From Sphingomonas caseinilytica (GTDB taxonomy: Bacteria > Pseudomonadota > Alphaproteobacteria > Sphingomonadales > Sphingomonadaceae), in assembly GCF_023516455.1 (NCBI RefSeq), contig NZ_JAMGBA010000002.1, positions 582,501 to 646,500 on the forward strand: 64,000 nt of DNA, written 5' to 3'. The notes under the pieces were generated by a model. That model searched no databases. It was given only the letters and a program-made list of their open reading frames with translations, and was not told where the DNA came from. Each line of letters opens with the position of its first letter. Within the stretch, counting starts at the first letter, position 1. This document shows, piece after piece, positions 34,986-42,774 of this stretch. The translations under genes and the position numbers were made by a program.

Positions 34986-35297
34986 ATGCGCACAGTCCTG
35001 CTCATCCTGATCCTGGGGATTGTCGCCCTGATCGCATTGTTCGCGTCGGGCCTTATTAATGTTTCGCAGACTCGTGAGGCCCGAGCGCCGCAGGTCGAGG
35101 CGGTCGACGGATCGATTCGCGCCGAGGAGGGTCAGTCGCCAGCTTTTGAGGTACAGACGGGCTCGGTCCAGGTCGGAACGCGCGAAGCCAATGTCGCCGT
35201 GCCGAAAATTGAGGTAAAGCCTGGCCAGGCACAGGTGAAGGTGCCGAGCGTTGAGGTCCGCCAGGCCAGGGAAGGCGAGGGCAACGCCGCCAACTGA
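34986..35297 (+). CDS. small membrane-anchored protein with a Pro/Val-rich tail
   Basis: 103 residues: an N-terminal membrane helix (TVLLILILGIVALIALFASGL) followed by an extracytoplasmic repetitive Val/Glu/Ala region (VGTREANVAVPKIEVKPG, VKVPSVEVRQ). AGAGGA stands eight bases before the ATG. I do not recognise a named family; sphingomonads have similar short proteins of unknown role. It lies upstream of tadA. Confidence 0.7.
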   Translation: MRTVLLILILGIVALIALFASGLINVSQTREARAPQVEAVDGSIRAEEGQSPAFEVQTGSVQVGTREANVAVPKIEVKPGQAQVKVPSVEVRQAREGEGNAAN

Positions 35298-35361
35298 TAC
35301 TTTATTGCCGCGACTTGCAGGCATGACAGGACCGTCGCTCCGCTGTAGCGACCCGCCTGTC

Positions 35362-35817
35362 ATGTCATTTCCGCTGCCATATCCCATGCGCCGGGCCCTG
35401 GACCTTGCCGCCGTCGCAGCGGATGCAGGGGAGGTGCCGGTCGGAGCGGTGATCACCAAAGGCGAGGAGATCATCGCCGAGGCGCGCAATGCGATGCGCG
35501 GGAACCTCGATCCCACGGCTCACGCCGAAATGGTCGCAATCCGGCACGCGGCCACACGGCTCGGGCAGCCAAGGCTCGACGGTTGCACGCTGTGGGTGAC
35601 ACTGGAGCCTTGCGCGATGTGCGCCGCGGCCATCGCCATATCACGGATCGATGCGCTGCGCTTCGCGGCGGAAGATCCCAAGGGCGGCGGGGTGGTCAAT
35701 GGGCCGCGTTTCTTCTCGCAGCCGACCTGCCATCATCGGCCTGATGTACTTGGTGGGATTGGCGAAGACGAAGCAGCGGCCCAGCTGCGATCATTCTTCG
35801 AATCGCGGCGTGCATGA
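35362..35817 (+). CDS. tadA: tRNA adenosine(34) deaminase / nucleoside deaminase
   Basis: 151 residues with the zinc deaminase motifs HAEMVAIRHA (catalytic Glu in HAE) and PCAMCAAAI. The A-to-I deamination of tRNA-Arg wobble base is the usual role of TadA; MRRALDLAAVAADAGEVPVGAV is the N-terminal signature. Start ATG at 35362 matches the family length. It overlaps the following small gene (TGA/ATG, four bases). Confidence 0.92.
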   Translation: MSFPLPYPMRRALDLAAVAADAGEVPVGAVITKGEEIIAEARNAMRGNLDPTAHAEMVAIRHAATRLGQPRLDGCTLWVTLEPCAMCAAAIAISRIDALRFAAEDPKGGGVVNGPRFFSQPTCHHRPDVLGGIGEDEAAAQLRSFFESRRA

Positions 35818-36098
35818 GACGTCAGCGATGGGTGCGGATATTGCTTTACTGGCTTGCGATCCTTGGCATCGCCCTTGCCAGCTGGCTGATGGGATCCCGG
35901 AGCCAGTTTGAGTTTTCGAACCTGATTACCGCGGTCGCATTCGCCGGACTCGCGGCCTATTTGGTCTGGTACAGATGGGACGTGGCGGCCGTCCTTGGCC
36001 AACGGCGACGTCTGTTGGCCAAGCGGAAACGTACTATCGCTGACGCCGCGAAGCGGTGCGAGGTCAGTAACCTGGCTGAGTTACCGGGACGACCTTGA
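35814..36098 (+). CDS. hypothetical two-helix membrane protein
   Basis: 94 residues beginning MRRQRWVRILLYWLAILGI, with two membrane helices (residues about 8-26 and 35-53) and a basic tail (QRRRLLAKRKRT). It overlaps the tadA stop by four bases, so it should be cotranscribed, and its end overlaps the OmpA-like gene tail-to-tail by 35 bases. No family was recognised; the overlap with tadA supports a real gene. Confidence 0.6.
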   Translation: MRRQRWVRILLYWLAILGIALASWLMGSRSQFEFSNLITAVAFAGLAAYLVWYRWDVAAVLGQRRRLLAKRKRTIADAAKRCEVSNLAELPGRP

Positions 36099-36738
36099 TT
36101 TCCACACGGCGGTTCTCGGCGCGACCGGCGTCGGTATCGTTCGTCGCGATCAGCTGGGTTTCGCCATAGCCGCGCGTGCCGATGCGGGCCCGCGCTACAC
36201 CGCGCCCGGCGAGGTAATCGGCGACAGACTGCGCGCGCCGCTCGGACAGGGCCTGGTTATAAGCATCGCTGCCGGTCGAATCAGTGTGTCCCAGCACATC
36301 AATGTAGGTCTGGTTGTAGCTCGCAAGCGTTTGCGCGACCTGGTCGAGGGTCGACTGGAATTGCGGCTGGATGTTGGATTGATCGACCTGGAAGGTTATT
36401 CCGGAGGGCATCCTGAGGACCAGCTCATCGCCTTGCCGGTAGACGTCGACCCCGGTTCCGGCAGTCTGCCGCCGAAGCTCCGCCTCTTGCTGGTCCATGT
36501 AATTGCCGACAACGCCCCCGGCGAGTGCACCGATGCCGACACCGATGACCTTGGCGTTACGGTCATGATCGCCGCCGATCACGTCACCGAGCAAATAGCC
36601 GCCCAAGGCGCCCACGCCAATGCCGACCGCGGTCCGATTAATGGTCTGCTGACCGGTGTAGGGATCGGTCATGCAGGCGGTTGTAGCCAGGACCAATGCC
36701 ATCGACGCTGCAGTGTACATCAAGGTTTGGCGACGCAT
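36064..36738 (-). CDS. OmpA-family peptidoglycan-associated lipoprotein (YiaD-like)
   Basis: 224 residues. A lipoprotein signal peptide (LVLATTACMTDPY, lipobox cysteine about residue 16) is followed by a glycine-zipper region GVGALGGYLLGDVIGG and GVGIGALAGGVVGNYM and a C-terminal OmpA domain with GHTDSTGSDAYNQALSERRA and NRRVEIKVV for diaminopimelate binding. It links the outer membrane to peptidoglycan. ATG at 36738 is preceded by GGGGAG. Confidence 0.93.
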   Translation of the reverse strand: MRRQTLMYTAASMALVLATTACMTDPYTGQQTINRTAVGIGVGALGGYLLGDVIGGDHDRNAKVIGVGIGALAGGVVGNYMDQQEAELRRQTAGTGVDVYRQGDELVLRMPSGITFQVDQSNIQPQFQSTLDQVAQTLASYNQTYIDVLGHTDSTGSDAYNQALSERRAQSVADYLAGRGVARARIGTRGYGETQLIATNDTDAGRAENRRVEIKVVPVTQPGY

Positions 36739-36866
36739 CTTCACTCCCCGAAATTCATTCACATCAGATGTCCGAGGGAACAGCGTCTCCCGGCGACAGT
36801 TCCGCTGCCATATCGATCCGGTGCTTGCCCCCACATGAATTTGACGGCATGGAATCTCACTAACCT

Positions 36867-38216
36867 ATGAGCGACGCGCTCCTTCCCTTCCCCTGGTTCG
36901 ACCTGGTCCTGATCCTCGCACTGGTTGCGGTGAACGGGGTTCTGTCGATGAGCGAGCTGGCAATCGTCTCCTCACGCGAGGCGCGGCTGAAGGCGATGGC
37001 GAAATCTGGCTCGCGCGGCGCGAAGTGCGCATTGGACCTTGCATCGGAGCCTGGCCGCTTCCTGTCGACCGTGCAGATCGGCATCACGCTGATCGGGATT
37101 TTGGCCGGCGCCTATTCGGGTGCGAGCCTGGGCGAGCCGGTCGCGCAACGAATCGCGCGTCTTGGAATAGATGCCGAGACCGCCGAAACAGTCGGATTTG
37201 GTCTGGTCATCGTCGTCACAACCTTTGTGAGCCTCGTCATCGGTGAACTGGTTCCAAAGCAGTTCGCGCTGCGCAATCCCGAAGCCATCGCCGCGATCGT
37301 CGCCCGCCCGATGGGCTGGCTCAGCAAGATCACGGCGCCATTCGTTTGGCTTCTCGATCAGACGAGCGCGCTGATCTTCAGGCTGCTGGGACTGAACCGC
37401 GAAGCAAAGAATGTGGTTACGGCCGAAGAGCTTCAGCTGGTCGTGGCGGAAGCGCAAACGGCCGGGGTTCTCGAGGAAAACGAGCGCGCCATCATTTCAG
37501 GCATCGTCCGGCTTGCCGACCGGCCAGTGCGAGAGGTGATGACCCCGCGCACCGATATCGACTGGATCGACATCCGCTGCACCGGCCCGGAGATCAGGGC
37601 TGCGCTTTCCGAAACAACGCACAGCCGACTGCCGGTGGCGGATGGTTCGGTCGACAATATCGTCGGGGTCATTGCGACGCGCGATATGCTGACCGCGATG
37701 CTCGACGGGGAAGAGCTCAACCTTCAGCGCCTGACCAAGACAGCGCCGGTTATCCCGGACCTGATGGACGCCATGGACGCACTTGCGGTGCTTCGCTCCG
37801 CCGAGGTCCCGCTGGCGCTGGTCCATGACGAATATGGGCACCTGGACGGCATTGTGACGCCGGGGTCGATCCTCTCGGCGCTGGCCGGAGCATTCAAACA
37901 TGATCTCGAGGAAGGCGACGAGCCGCCCTGTGTCGAGCGCGACGATGGAAGCTGGCTGGTTTCAGGTTCGGCCAACGCCGATGTGCTGTCCGACCGCATC
38001 GGGGTCAGCATGTCTGGAGACCGGGATTATTCGACCGTCGCCGGCTTCGCACTGTCAGTCCTGAAACGAATTCCCGAGACCGGCGAGGTCTTCAAGTTCG
38101 ACGGCTTCCGGTTCGAAGTCGTCGACATGGACGGCAGGAAGATCGACAAGCTCCTTGTCAGTCGGCCGAAACGGCGCAGGTCGGAACAGGAAGAAGGCGA
38201 AGCCTCTTCGGCCTGA
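36867..38216 (+). CDS. CNNM/CBS-domain transporter, hemolysin C/CorC family
   Basis: 449 residues: three-to-four-helix CNNM membrane domain at the N-terminus (residues about 10-170, VNGVLSMSELAIVSSREARLK, GITLIGILAGAYSGA), a CBS pair (about 210-330, PVREVMTPRTDIDWI, SRLPVADG, ATRDML, LVHDEYGHLDGIVTP) and the C-terminal transporter-associated domain. Members export or regulate divalent cations such as magnesium. It is transcribed alone. Confidence 0.92.
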   Translation: MSDALLPFPWFDLVLILALVAVNGVLSMSELAIVSSREARLKAMAKSGSRGAKCALDLASEPGRFLSTVQIGITLIGILAGAYSGASLGEPVAQRIARLGIDAETAETVGFGLVIVVTTFVSLVIGELVPKQFALRNPEAIAAIVARPMGWLSKITAPFVWLLDQTSALIFRLLGLNREAKNVVTAEELQLVVAEAQTAGVLEENERAIISGIVRLADRPVREVMTPRTDIDWIDIRCTGPEIRAALSETTHSRLPVADGSVDNIVGVIATRDMLTAMLDGEELNLQRLTKTAPVIPDLMDAMDALAVLRSAEVPLALVHDEYGHLDGIVTPGSILSALAGAFKHDLEEGDEPPCVERDDGSWLVSGSANADVLSDRIGVSMSGDRDYSTVAGFALSVLKRIPETGEVFKFDGFRFEVVDMDGRKIDKLLVSRPKRRRSEQEEGEASSA

Positions 38217-38220
38217 CCGC

Positions 38221-38718
38221 TCAGAGCTTTCCGAACTTGCTTTCGTAGGCGCCGATGTCGCCACGGGCGAGGTAGCCCGCCTGCTCCTGGATACGATCCC
38301 GCTCGAAGCGGCCGCGGAACGCGCCGAGCGACGCATCGATCGTCTCCACCTGACCTTCGGACAGCTTGGCGATCTGATCGAACCGGGTGATGCCCCGCTC
38401 GTTGAGCATGGCGGCAAGCTTGGGCCCCACGCCTTTTAGTTGAAGCAAGTCATCGGGTGGTCCGGAGGCGCCCGGGAGCTCCTCATGGACCTTGGTACGA
38501 AGCAGATGGCCGGCGATATCGCTCGCTGCTGCCGCGGCCTCGTCCGCGATATTCTTGCCCTCGCTGGGTTTCTTCGGGGAGTGCGTCATGTGCGGCCTGA
38601 GCGGCACGCTGTCGCTAAGCCGGACATTCTGCTTTGGCCGAAAATAGAGGTAGCCGACGATGATGCCGATAAGCACCGCGACGAGGAGTACCGGCCAGTA
38701 GATTTGGAAGAATTCCAT
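38221..38718 (-). CDS. membrane-anchored helix-hairpin-helix protein
   Basis: 165 residues: one N-terminal membrane helix (IYWPVLLVAVLIGIIVGYLYF), a linker, and a C-terminal domain with LKGVGPKLAAMLNERGITRFDQIAKL, a helix-hairpin-helix element of the DUF4332 type found with RNA polymerase or ribosomal L21 tail proteins. Nucleic-acid binding is inferred from the fold. It starts six bases downstream of the 39-residue membrane protein. Confidence 0.7.
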   Translation of the reverse strand: MEFFQIYWPVLLVAVLIGIIVGYLYFRPKQNVRLSDSVPLRPHMTHSPKKPSEGKNIADEAAAAASDIAGHLLRTKVHEELPGASGPPDDLLQLKGVGPKLAAMLNERGITRFDQIAKLSEGQVETIDASLGAFRGRFERDRIQEQAGYLARGDIGAYESKFGKL

Positions 38719-38723
38719 GCGCC

Positions 38724-38843
38724 CTAGATCCTTCTTTTCCACCGGTTCGCCCGGCGCCTGAGTTCGCCAATATAAGCCAACACGAAGCCAATCGCGAAGC
38801 CGACCAGTGCAAGTAGCTGAACTTCAACTGCCAAGGGAATCAT
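38724..38843 (-). CDS. 39-residue membrane protein
   Basis: A small ORF overlapped by the upstream stop (ATGA): MIPLAVEVQLLALVGFAIGF, then VLAYIGELRRRANRWKRRI. One membrane helix (about residues 5-26) and a strongly basic C-terminus suggest an inner-membrane anchor with its tail in the cytoplasm. It is too short for most ORF callers. Tight coupling on both sides (a four-base overlap and a five-base gap) argues for a real gene. Function unknown. Confidence 0.6.
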   Translation of the reverse strand: MIPLAVEVQLLALVGFAIGFVLAYIGELRRRANRWKRRI

Positions 38844-39160
38844 CGTGCCGCCCCCGTTTCCTGTGGAAGGGACGCAGGATCCCATCGCACCTCGAGAACG
38901 CCCGGCGTTTCATCGAGCATGCGAACCAGCTCAGACCGCTGGAAATCGTCTGCCGGGCCGCTGAGGATCAGCCGGCGCGACAACGGGCCGCGCTGCAGTT
39001 TTGCCTGGATCATCGGCAGCTCATAATAGTCGAGGGTCCGGCGGGCTGTGGTCTCGACGTCGCTCGCCAGTCGTTCGCCCGCACCGAGGGGTCCATGCCA
39101 CAGGCCGGCGAAGCCGATGGTGGCGGCAAGACCCAGCAGCACGATCGTCCGACGGTTCAT
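38840..39160 (-). CDS. BON-like secreted or anchored protein
   Basis: 106 residues: an N-terminal hydrophobic segment (TIVLLGLAATIGFAGLW) and a C-terminal alpha/beta region LILSGPADDFQRSELVRMLDETPGVLEVR that resembles a BON (bacterial OsmY and nodulation) domain. ATG at 39160 overlaps the purD stop (ATGA). It is the second gene of the purD-BON-like-small membrane-HHH unit. The BON call is by resemblance. Confidence 0.6.
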   Translation of the reverse strand: MNRRTIVLLGLAATIGFAGLWHGPLGAGERLASDVETTARRTLDYYELPMIQAKLQRGPLSRRLILSGPADDFQRSELVRMLDETPGVLEVRWDPASLPQETGAAR

Positions 39161-40407
39161 GCGGTGCGCTCCAATTCCCGCCACCCGATATCGCGGCGAT
39201 AGAAACCGTCCGCGAAATCGATGACCCCAATCGCTTGATAGGCTCGTTCCCGCGCTTCGCCGAGCCCCGCTCCTCGCGAGGTCACGGCGAGGACCCGGCC
39301 GCCGCTGGCGACCAGCTGTCCATCGGTCATTGCCGTGCCGGCCTGGAAAACGATGGCTCCGGATACCTGGCCGGCCTTGTCCAGGCCGTGGATGGCTCCG
39401 CCCTTGGCCGGCGTACCAGGATAGCCCTTGGCCGCCATGATGACCGTCATGGTCGTATCGTCCGACAGGCTCGGCGCGTCAAAGTCCGCCCCTGCCGCGA
39501 CCCGGTGGAGCAATGCGGCGAAGTCGCCCTCGATACGGGGCATGATGGCTTCGCATTCGGGGTCCCCGAAGCGAACATTATATTCGATGAGCTTGGGTCC
39601 GTCCGACGTCAGCATCAGGCCGGCATATAGCACGCCGCTGAACGGTGTCCCCGCCTCGGCCATGGCCCGGGCGGTGGGTTCCACGATCTCCCGCATTGCC
39701 CGTGCTTCGAGATCGGGCGTTAGGACAGGTGCGGGAGAATAGGCGCCCATTCCGCCGGTATTGGGGCCGGTATCGCCTTCGCCAACCCTTTTGTGATCCT
39801 GGGCCGAAGCCAATGCGACTGTGCGGGCACCATCTACCAACGCGAAGAGGCTGGCTTCCTCGCCTTCTAGAAATTCTTCGATGACCATCGGACCGTCGCC
39901 GGCAGCGCGGATCGCTGCCTCGGCCTCTTCCCGGGTCATGGCGACCGTGACTCCCTTTCCAGCGGCGAGGCCATCGGCCTTGATGACGACGGGAATCGCG
40001 AAACGGCCGAGGGCGTCGAGGGCCTCGGACTCCCGTTCGACCCGGACATAGTCGGCGGTAGGAATTCCTACCCGGGCGCAAAGATCCTTGGTGAAACCCT
40101 TGGACCCCTCAAGCTGTGCCGCCGCGGCGCTAGGCCCGAACGTCGCAATGCCTACGGATCGAGCGGCATCGGCGACACCGGCGACGAGCGGCGCTTCCGG
40201 GCCGACGACGATCAGGTCAACCGAACGCTCCCTCGCCAGTCCGACCACCGCATTGGGGTCGCAGGGGTCGATGGCAACGCATTCCGCCCAGCGGGCAATG
40301 CCAGGATTGCCCGGCGCCGCGATCAGCGCATCGCAGCTTGGCGATTGCCTCAAGCGCCATGCCAGCGCATCTTCGCGCCCGCCCGAACCCAGCAGCAGGA
40401 TGTTCAT
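39157..40407 (-). CDS. purD: phosphoribosylamine-glycine ligase
   Basis: 416 residues of GAR synthetase, which ligates glycine to phosphoribosylamine in purine synthesis. ATP-grasp features are intact: SAAAAQLEGSKGFTKDLCARVGIPTADY, VIKADGLAAGKGV, HKRVGEGDTGPNTGGMGAYSPAP and RFGDPE. The usual GREHA at the N-terminus reads GREDA here. The ATG at 40407 has GGGGAG ten bases upstream and overlaps the xseA start (40406) head to head. Confidence 0.95.
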   Translation of the reverse strand: MNILLLGSGGREDALAWRLRQSPSCDALIAAPGNPGIARWAECVAIDPCDPNAVVGLARERSVDLIVVGPEAPLVAGVADAARSVGIATFGPSAAAAQLEGSKGFTKDLCARVGIPTADYVRVERESEALDALGRFAIPVVIKADGLAAGKGVTVAMTREEAEAAIRAAGDGPMVIEEFLEGEEASLFALVDGARTVALASAQDHKRVGEGDTGPNTGGMGAYSPAPVLTPDLEARAMREIVEPTARAMAEAGTPFSGVLYAGLMLTSDGPKLIEYNVRFGDPECEAIMPRIEGDFAALLHRVAAGADFDAPSLSDDTTMTVIMAAKGYPGTPAKGGAIHGLDKAGQVSGAIVFQAGTAMTDGQLVASGGRVLAVTSRGAGLGEARERAYQAIGVIDFADGFYRRDIGWRELERTA

Positions 40408-41812
40408 GCCTCTCCCCGACGATCTTGAAGCCAACCGCCTCCTAGCCGAGCAGGCGAGCGGCGACAACGCGCCCGCGCAGTCGGTCAGCGAACTGTCGGG
40501 GGCGCTGAAGCGGACCATCGAATCGGCGTTCGGATTTGTCCGGGTGCGGGGCGAGATCTCGGGCTGGAAGCGGCACGCCTCGGGCCATTGCTATTTCACA
40601 CTGAAGGACGAGGCGGCCTGTATCGACGCGGTGATCTGGAAGGGGCAGGCGGCAAGCCTTGCCTTCCGCCCGGAGGACGGCGCGGAAGTGATCGCGACCG
40701 GCAAGCTCACCACTTACGCTGGACGGTCGAAATACCAGATCGTGGTCAACCGGATGGAGCTTGCCGGCGAAGGCGCGCTGATGGCCTTGCTGGACAGGCG
40801 GCGCAGGGCGCTTGCGGCGGAAGGGCTGTTCGACGAATCGAGGAAGCGCAGGCTACCCTTCCTTCCGCGCATCATAGGCGTAGTGACGTCGCCGACCGGC
40901 GCCGTAATCCGCGATATCCTCCACCGCCTGGAAGATCGCTGCCCGACCCATGTGATCGTGTGGCCCGTCCCAGTGCAGGGCGAGGGGTCGGCGGGTAAGG
41001 TCGCAGCAGCCATTCGCGGCTTCGCCAACATCGAACCGCGTCCCGACCTGTTGATCGTTGCCAGGGGTGGCGGGTCGATCGAGGACCTTTGGGCCTTCAA
41101 CGAAGAAGAGGTGGTTCGCGCAGCGGCCGAATCGCCCATCCCGCTGATTTCCGCCGTGGGCCATGAGACGGATACGACACTGATCGACTTCGCATCCGAC
41201 CGACGTGCACCGACGCCCACAGCCGCCGCGGAGATCGCCGTTCCGGTTCGGGCCGAGCTTGCGGCAATGCTTGGCGAGCTTGGCCATCGGATGTCGGCTT
41301 GCGTTACCCGCACGTCGGCCCGATCCGCCGAGAGGCTGGAGCTTGTGGCGGAGCGATGGCCGGAAGCCGCCAACCTTTTCGCGCCCTTCGCTCAGCGCAT
41401 CGACGATTCGGCCGAACGCCTGCCGCGAGCGCTCGTCCAGCGAACGGCGCACGCCAGGGCGGACCTCGCGGAAGTCGCCCCGCGCCTCCAATCCCGCCTG
41501 CTCAGCGAGCGCGTGCACCGGGCGCAGGAGAAGCTGGCCGCGCTATGGCGGCTCGCCGACCTCGCCCATCCGGAACGTCCGCTGCAGCGTGGTTTCGTCA
41601 GGGTCACCGACCGGGCAGGCAAGACGATCATCCATGCGGCCGATGCGCGCGCCGCGGCCCAGATCGACCTGCATTTTGCCGACGGTCGGGTGGCTGCCCA
41701 TGTTGGAGACGGGGCGGGTCCAATTCCCTTCCGTCCGGCCAAACGGCTTGAGCGAAAGGGCCGCGACACCTATCTGCCTGGTCAGGCAGACTTATTCGAC
41801 TCCGAGGATTGA
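40406..41812 (+). CDS. xseA: exodeoxyribonuclease VII large subunit
   Basis: 468 residues. An N-terminal OB fold with SVSELSGALKRTIESAFGFVRVRGEISG, then the catalytic core with IGVVTSPTGAVIRDI, VARGGGSIEDLWAFNEE and the HETDTTLIDFASDRRAPTPTAAA stretch, and a coiled C-terminal part. With XseB it degrades single-stranded DNA. ATG 40406 (AGGA at 40397-40400) is preferred over ATG at 40400. Its first bases lie within the purD start codon, an unusual head-to-head overlap. DUF2093 follows after three bases. Confidence 0.93.
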   Translation: MPLPDDLEANRLLAEQASGDNAPAQSVSELSGALKRTIESAFGFVRVRGEISGWKRHASGHCYFTLKDEAACIDAVIWKGQAASLAFRPEDGAEVIATGKLTTYAGRSKYQIVVNRMELAGEGALMALLDRRRRALAAEGLFDESRKRRLPFLPRIIGVVTSPTGAVIRDILHRLEDRCPTHVIVWPVPVQGEGSAGKVAAAIRGFANIEPRPDLLIVARGGGSIEDLWAFNEEEVVRAAAESPIPLISAVGHETDTTLIDFASDRRAPTPTAAAEIAVPVRAELAAMLGELGHRMSACVTRTSARSAERLELVAERWPEAANLFAPFAQRIDDSAERLPRALVQRTAHARADLAEVAPRLQSRLLSERVHRAQEKLAALWRLADLAHPERPLQRGFVRVTDRAGKTIIHAADARAAAQIDLHFADGRVAAHVGDGAGPIPFRPAKRLERKGRDTYLPGQADLFDSED

Positions 41813-41815
41813 CCA

Positions 41816-42025
41816 ATGTTGATGGGCAGCGGCCATCGCGAAGCCAGGATCCACTATCTGGACAGCACGTTCCGGCTGCTTGCGGCGGGCGATCATGTTC
41901 GCTGCGCAATCACCGGTGTCGCCATCCCGCTGGATGAGCTGCGCTATTGGTCGGTCGCGCGGCAGGAGGCTTATGCCGACGCGGCAGCCAGCCTGGAGGC
42001 CGAGCGGCGCGCCGGCGCGATTTGA
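41816..42025 (+). CDS. DUF2093 domain protein
   Basis: 69 residues with the DUF2093 signature: REARIHYLDSTFRLLAAGDHVRCAITG, IPLDELRYWSVARQEAYADAAAS. The family is restricted to alphaproteobacteria and is commonly next to xseA, as here (three-base gap). One conserved Cys is in HVRCAITG. Function unknown. Confidence 0.9.
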   Translation: MLMGSGHREARIHYLDSTFRLLAAGDHVRCAITGVAIPLDELRYWSVARQEAYADAAASLEAERRAGAI

Positions 42026-42028
42026 GAA

Positions 42029-42553
42029 TCAGCCGACCCGCTTGCCCTTCACACCGCGCTTGTTGGTTCCGATCCGCAACACATAGCTGCCCAGCGTGCC
42101 GCGCTTGATCCAGATTTTGTCGCCGGAACGCGGCTCCCGCATGGTGCTGAAGGTTTCCGTCGTTTCCCAGACGGCATTGCCCTCGGCGATGGTCATCCGG
42201 AACTTGCCGTAGCCGATTCCACTCGCCTTCGTGACGGTCGATTCCAACGTGTCCGAAACTTCGTCCGCCGATTTGTCCCCGGAGAAGAAGGGCAGATTCG
42301 GCATTGCAAAACCGAACAGCGACTTCCGCGCCTTGCGAACCTCGGCCTTGTCGACCACAGCAACATCGCCGGTCTGCGCCGCAGTTACGAGAGCGGCGGC
42401 TTCCTTGTCGTAACAGGCCAGTCGTTGGGTCGGATCGGCGATCGCACGGCAAGCTTCCAGCGCGCCTACCAGGGGCGATTGCTTGGGCGGGTCCTTGGCC
42501 AATGCCGGTCCGGCAAGAAGTGCAATGACGACGATCGGCAACAGCTTGTTCAT
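42029..42553 (-). CDS. secreted protein of unknown function
   Basis: 174 residues with a signal peptide (LLPIVVIALLAGPALA). Two cysteines (EACRAIADPTQRLACYDKEA) flank a region resembling lysozyme-inhibitor-type or 'CxxxxxxxCYD' envelope proteins, and the C-terminal part is beta-rich (WIKRGTLGSYVLRIGTNKRGVKG). No named family was recognised. It converges with DUF2093, four bases apart. Confidence 0.65.
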   Translation of the reverse strand: MNKLLPIVVIALLAGPALAKDPPKQSPLVGALEACRAIADPTQRLACYDKEAAALVTAAQTGDVAVVDKAEVRKARKSLFGFAMPNLPFFSGDKSADEVSDTLESTVTKASGIGYGKFRMTIAEGNAVWETTETFSTMREPRSGDKIWIKRGTLGSYVLRIGTNKRGVKGKRVG

Positions 42554-42774
42554 ATAATCCCGCCCCTGGCTGGTTCGCCGCCGAAACTGACATGCAAGAT
42601 GGCAAATTCAATCTGTGTTGCAAATGTCACAGCTCTGTCGCGAATTGCGCTGGCCCCTCTGCGATCCGTTGCCTCGACGCACAGCTTCACCCTAGGAAGA
42701 GGAGCATTTGTCGGCATGCCGACTGCGTAATTGCGTGCTCAATGCGCCGAAGAGCGCTTTGTAAGGGGAAGACA
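42554..42774. promoter_or_regulatory. intergenic control region of the TonB receptor
   Basis: 221 bases between the divergent secreted protein (-) and the receptor (+). It holds a perfect 14-base palindrome GTCGGCATGCCGAC (42710-42723) about 50 bases before the start codon and the strong ribosome-binding site AAGGGGAAG ending at 42772. I found no convincing sigma-70 promoter match. The palindrome could be an operator controlling the receptor. Confidence 0.35.
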
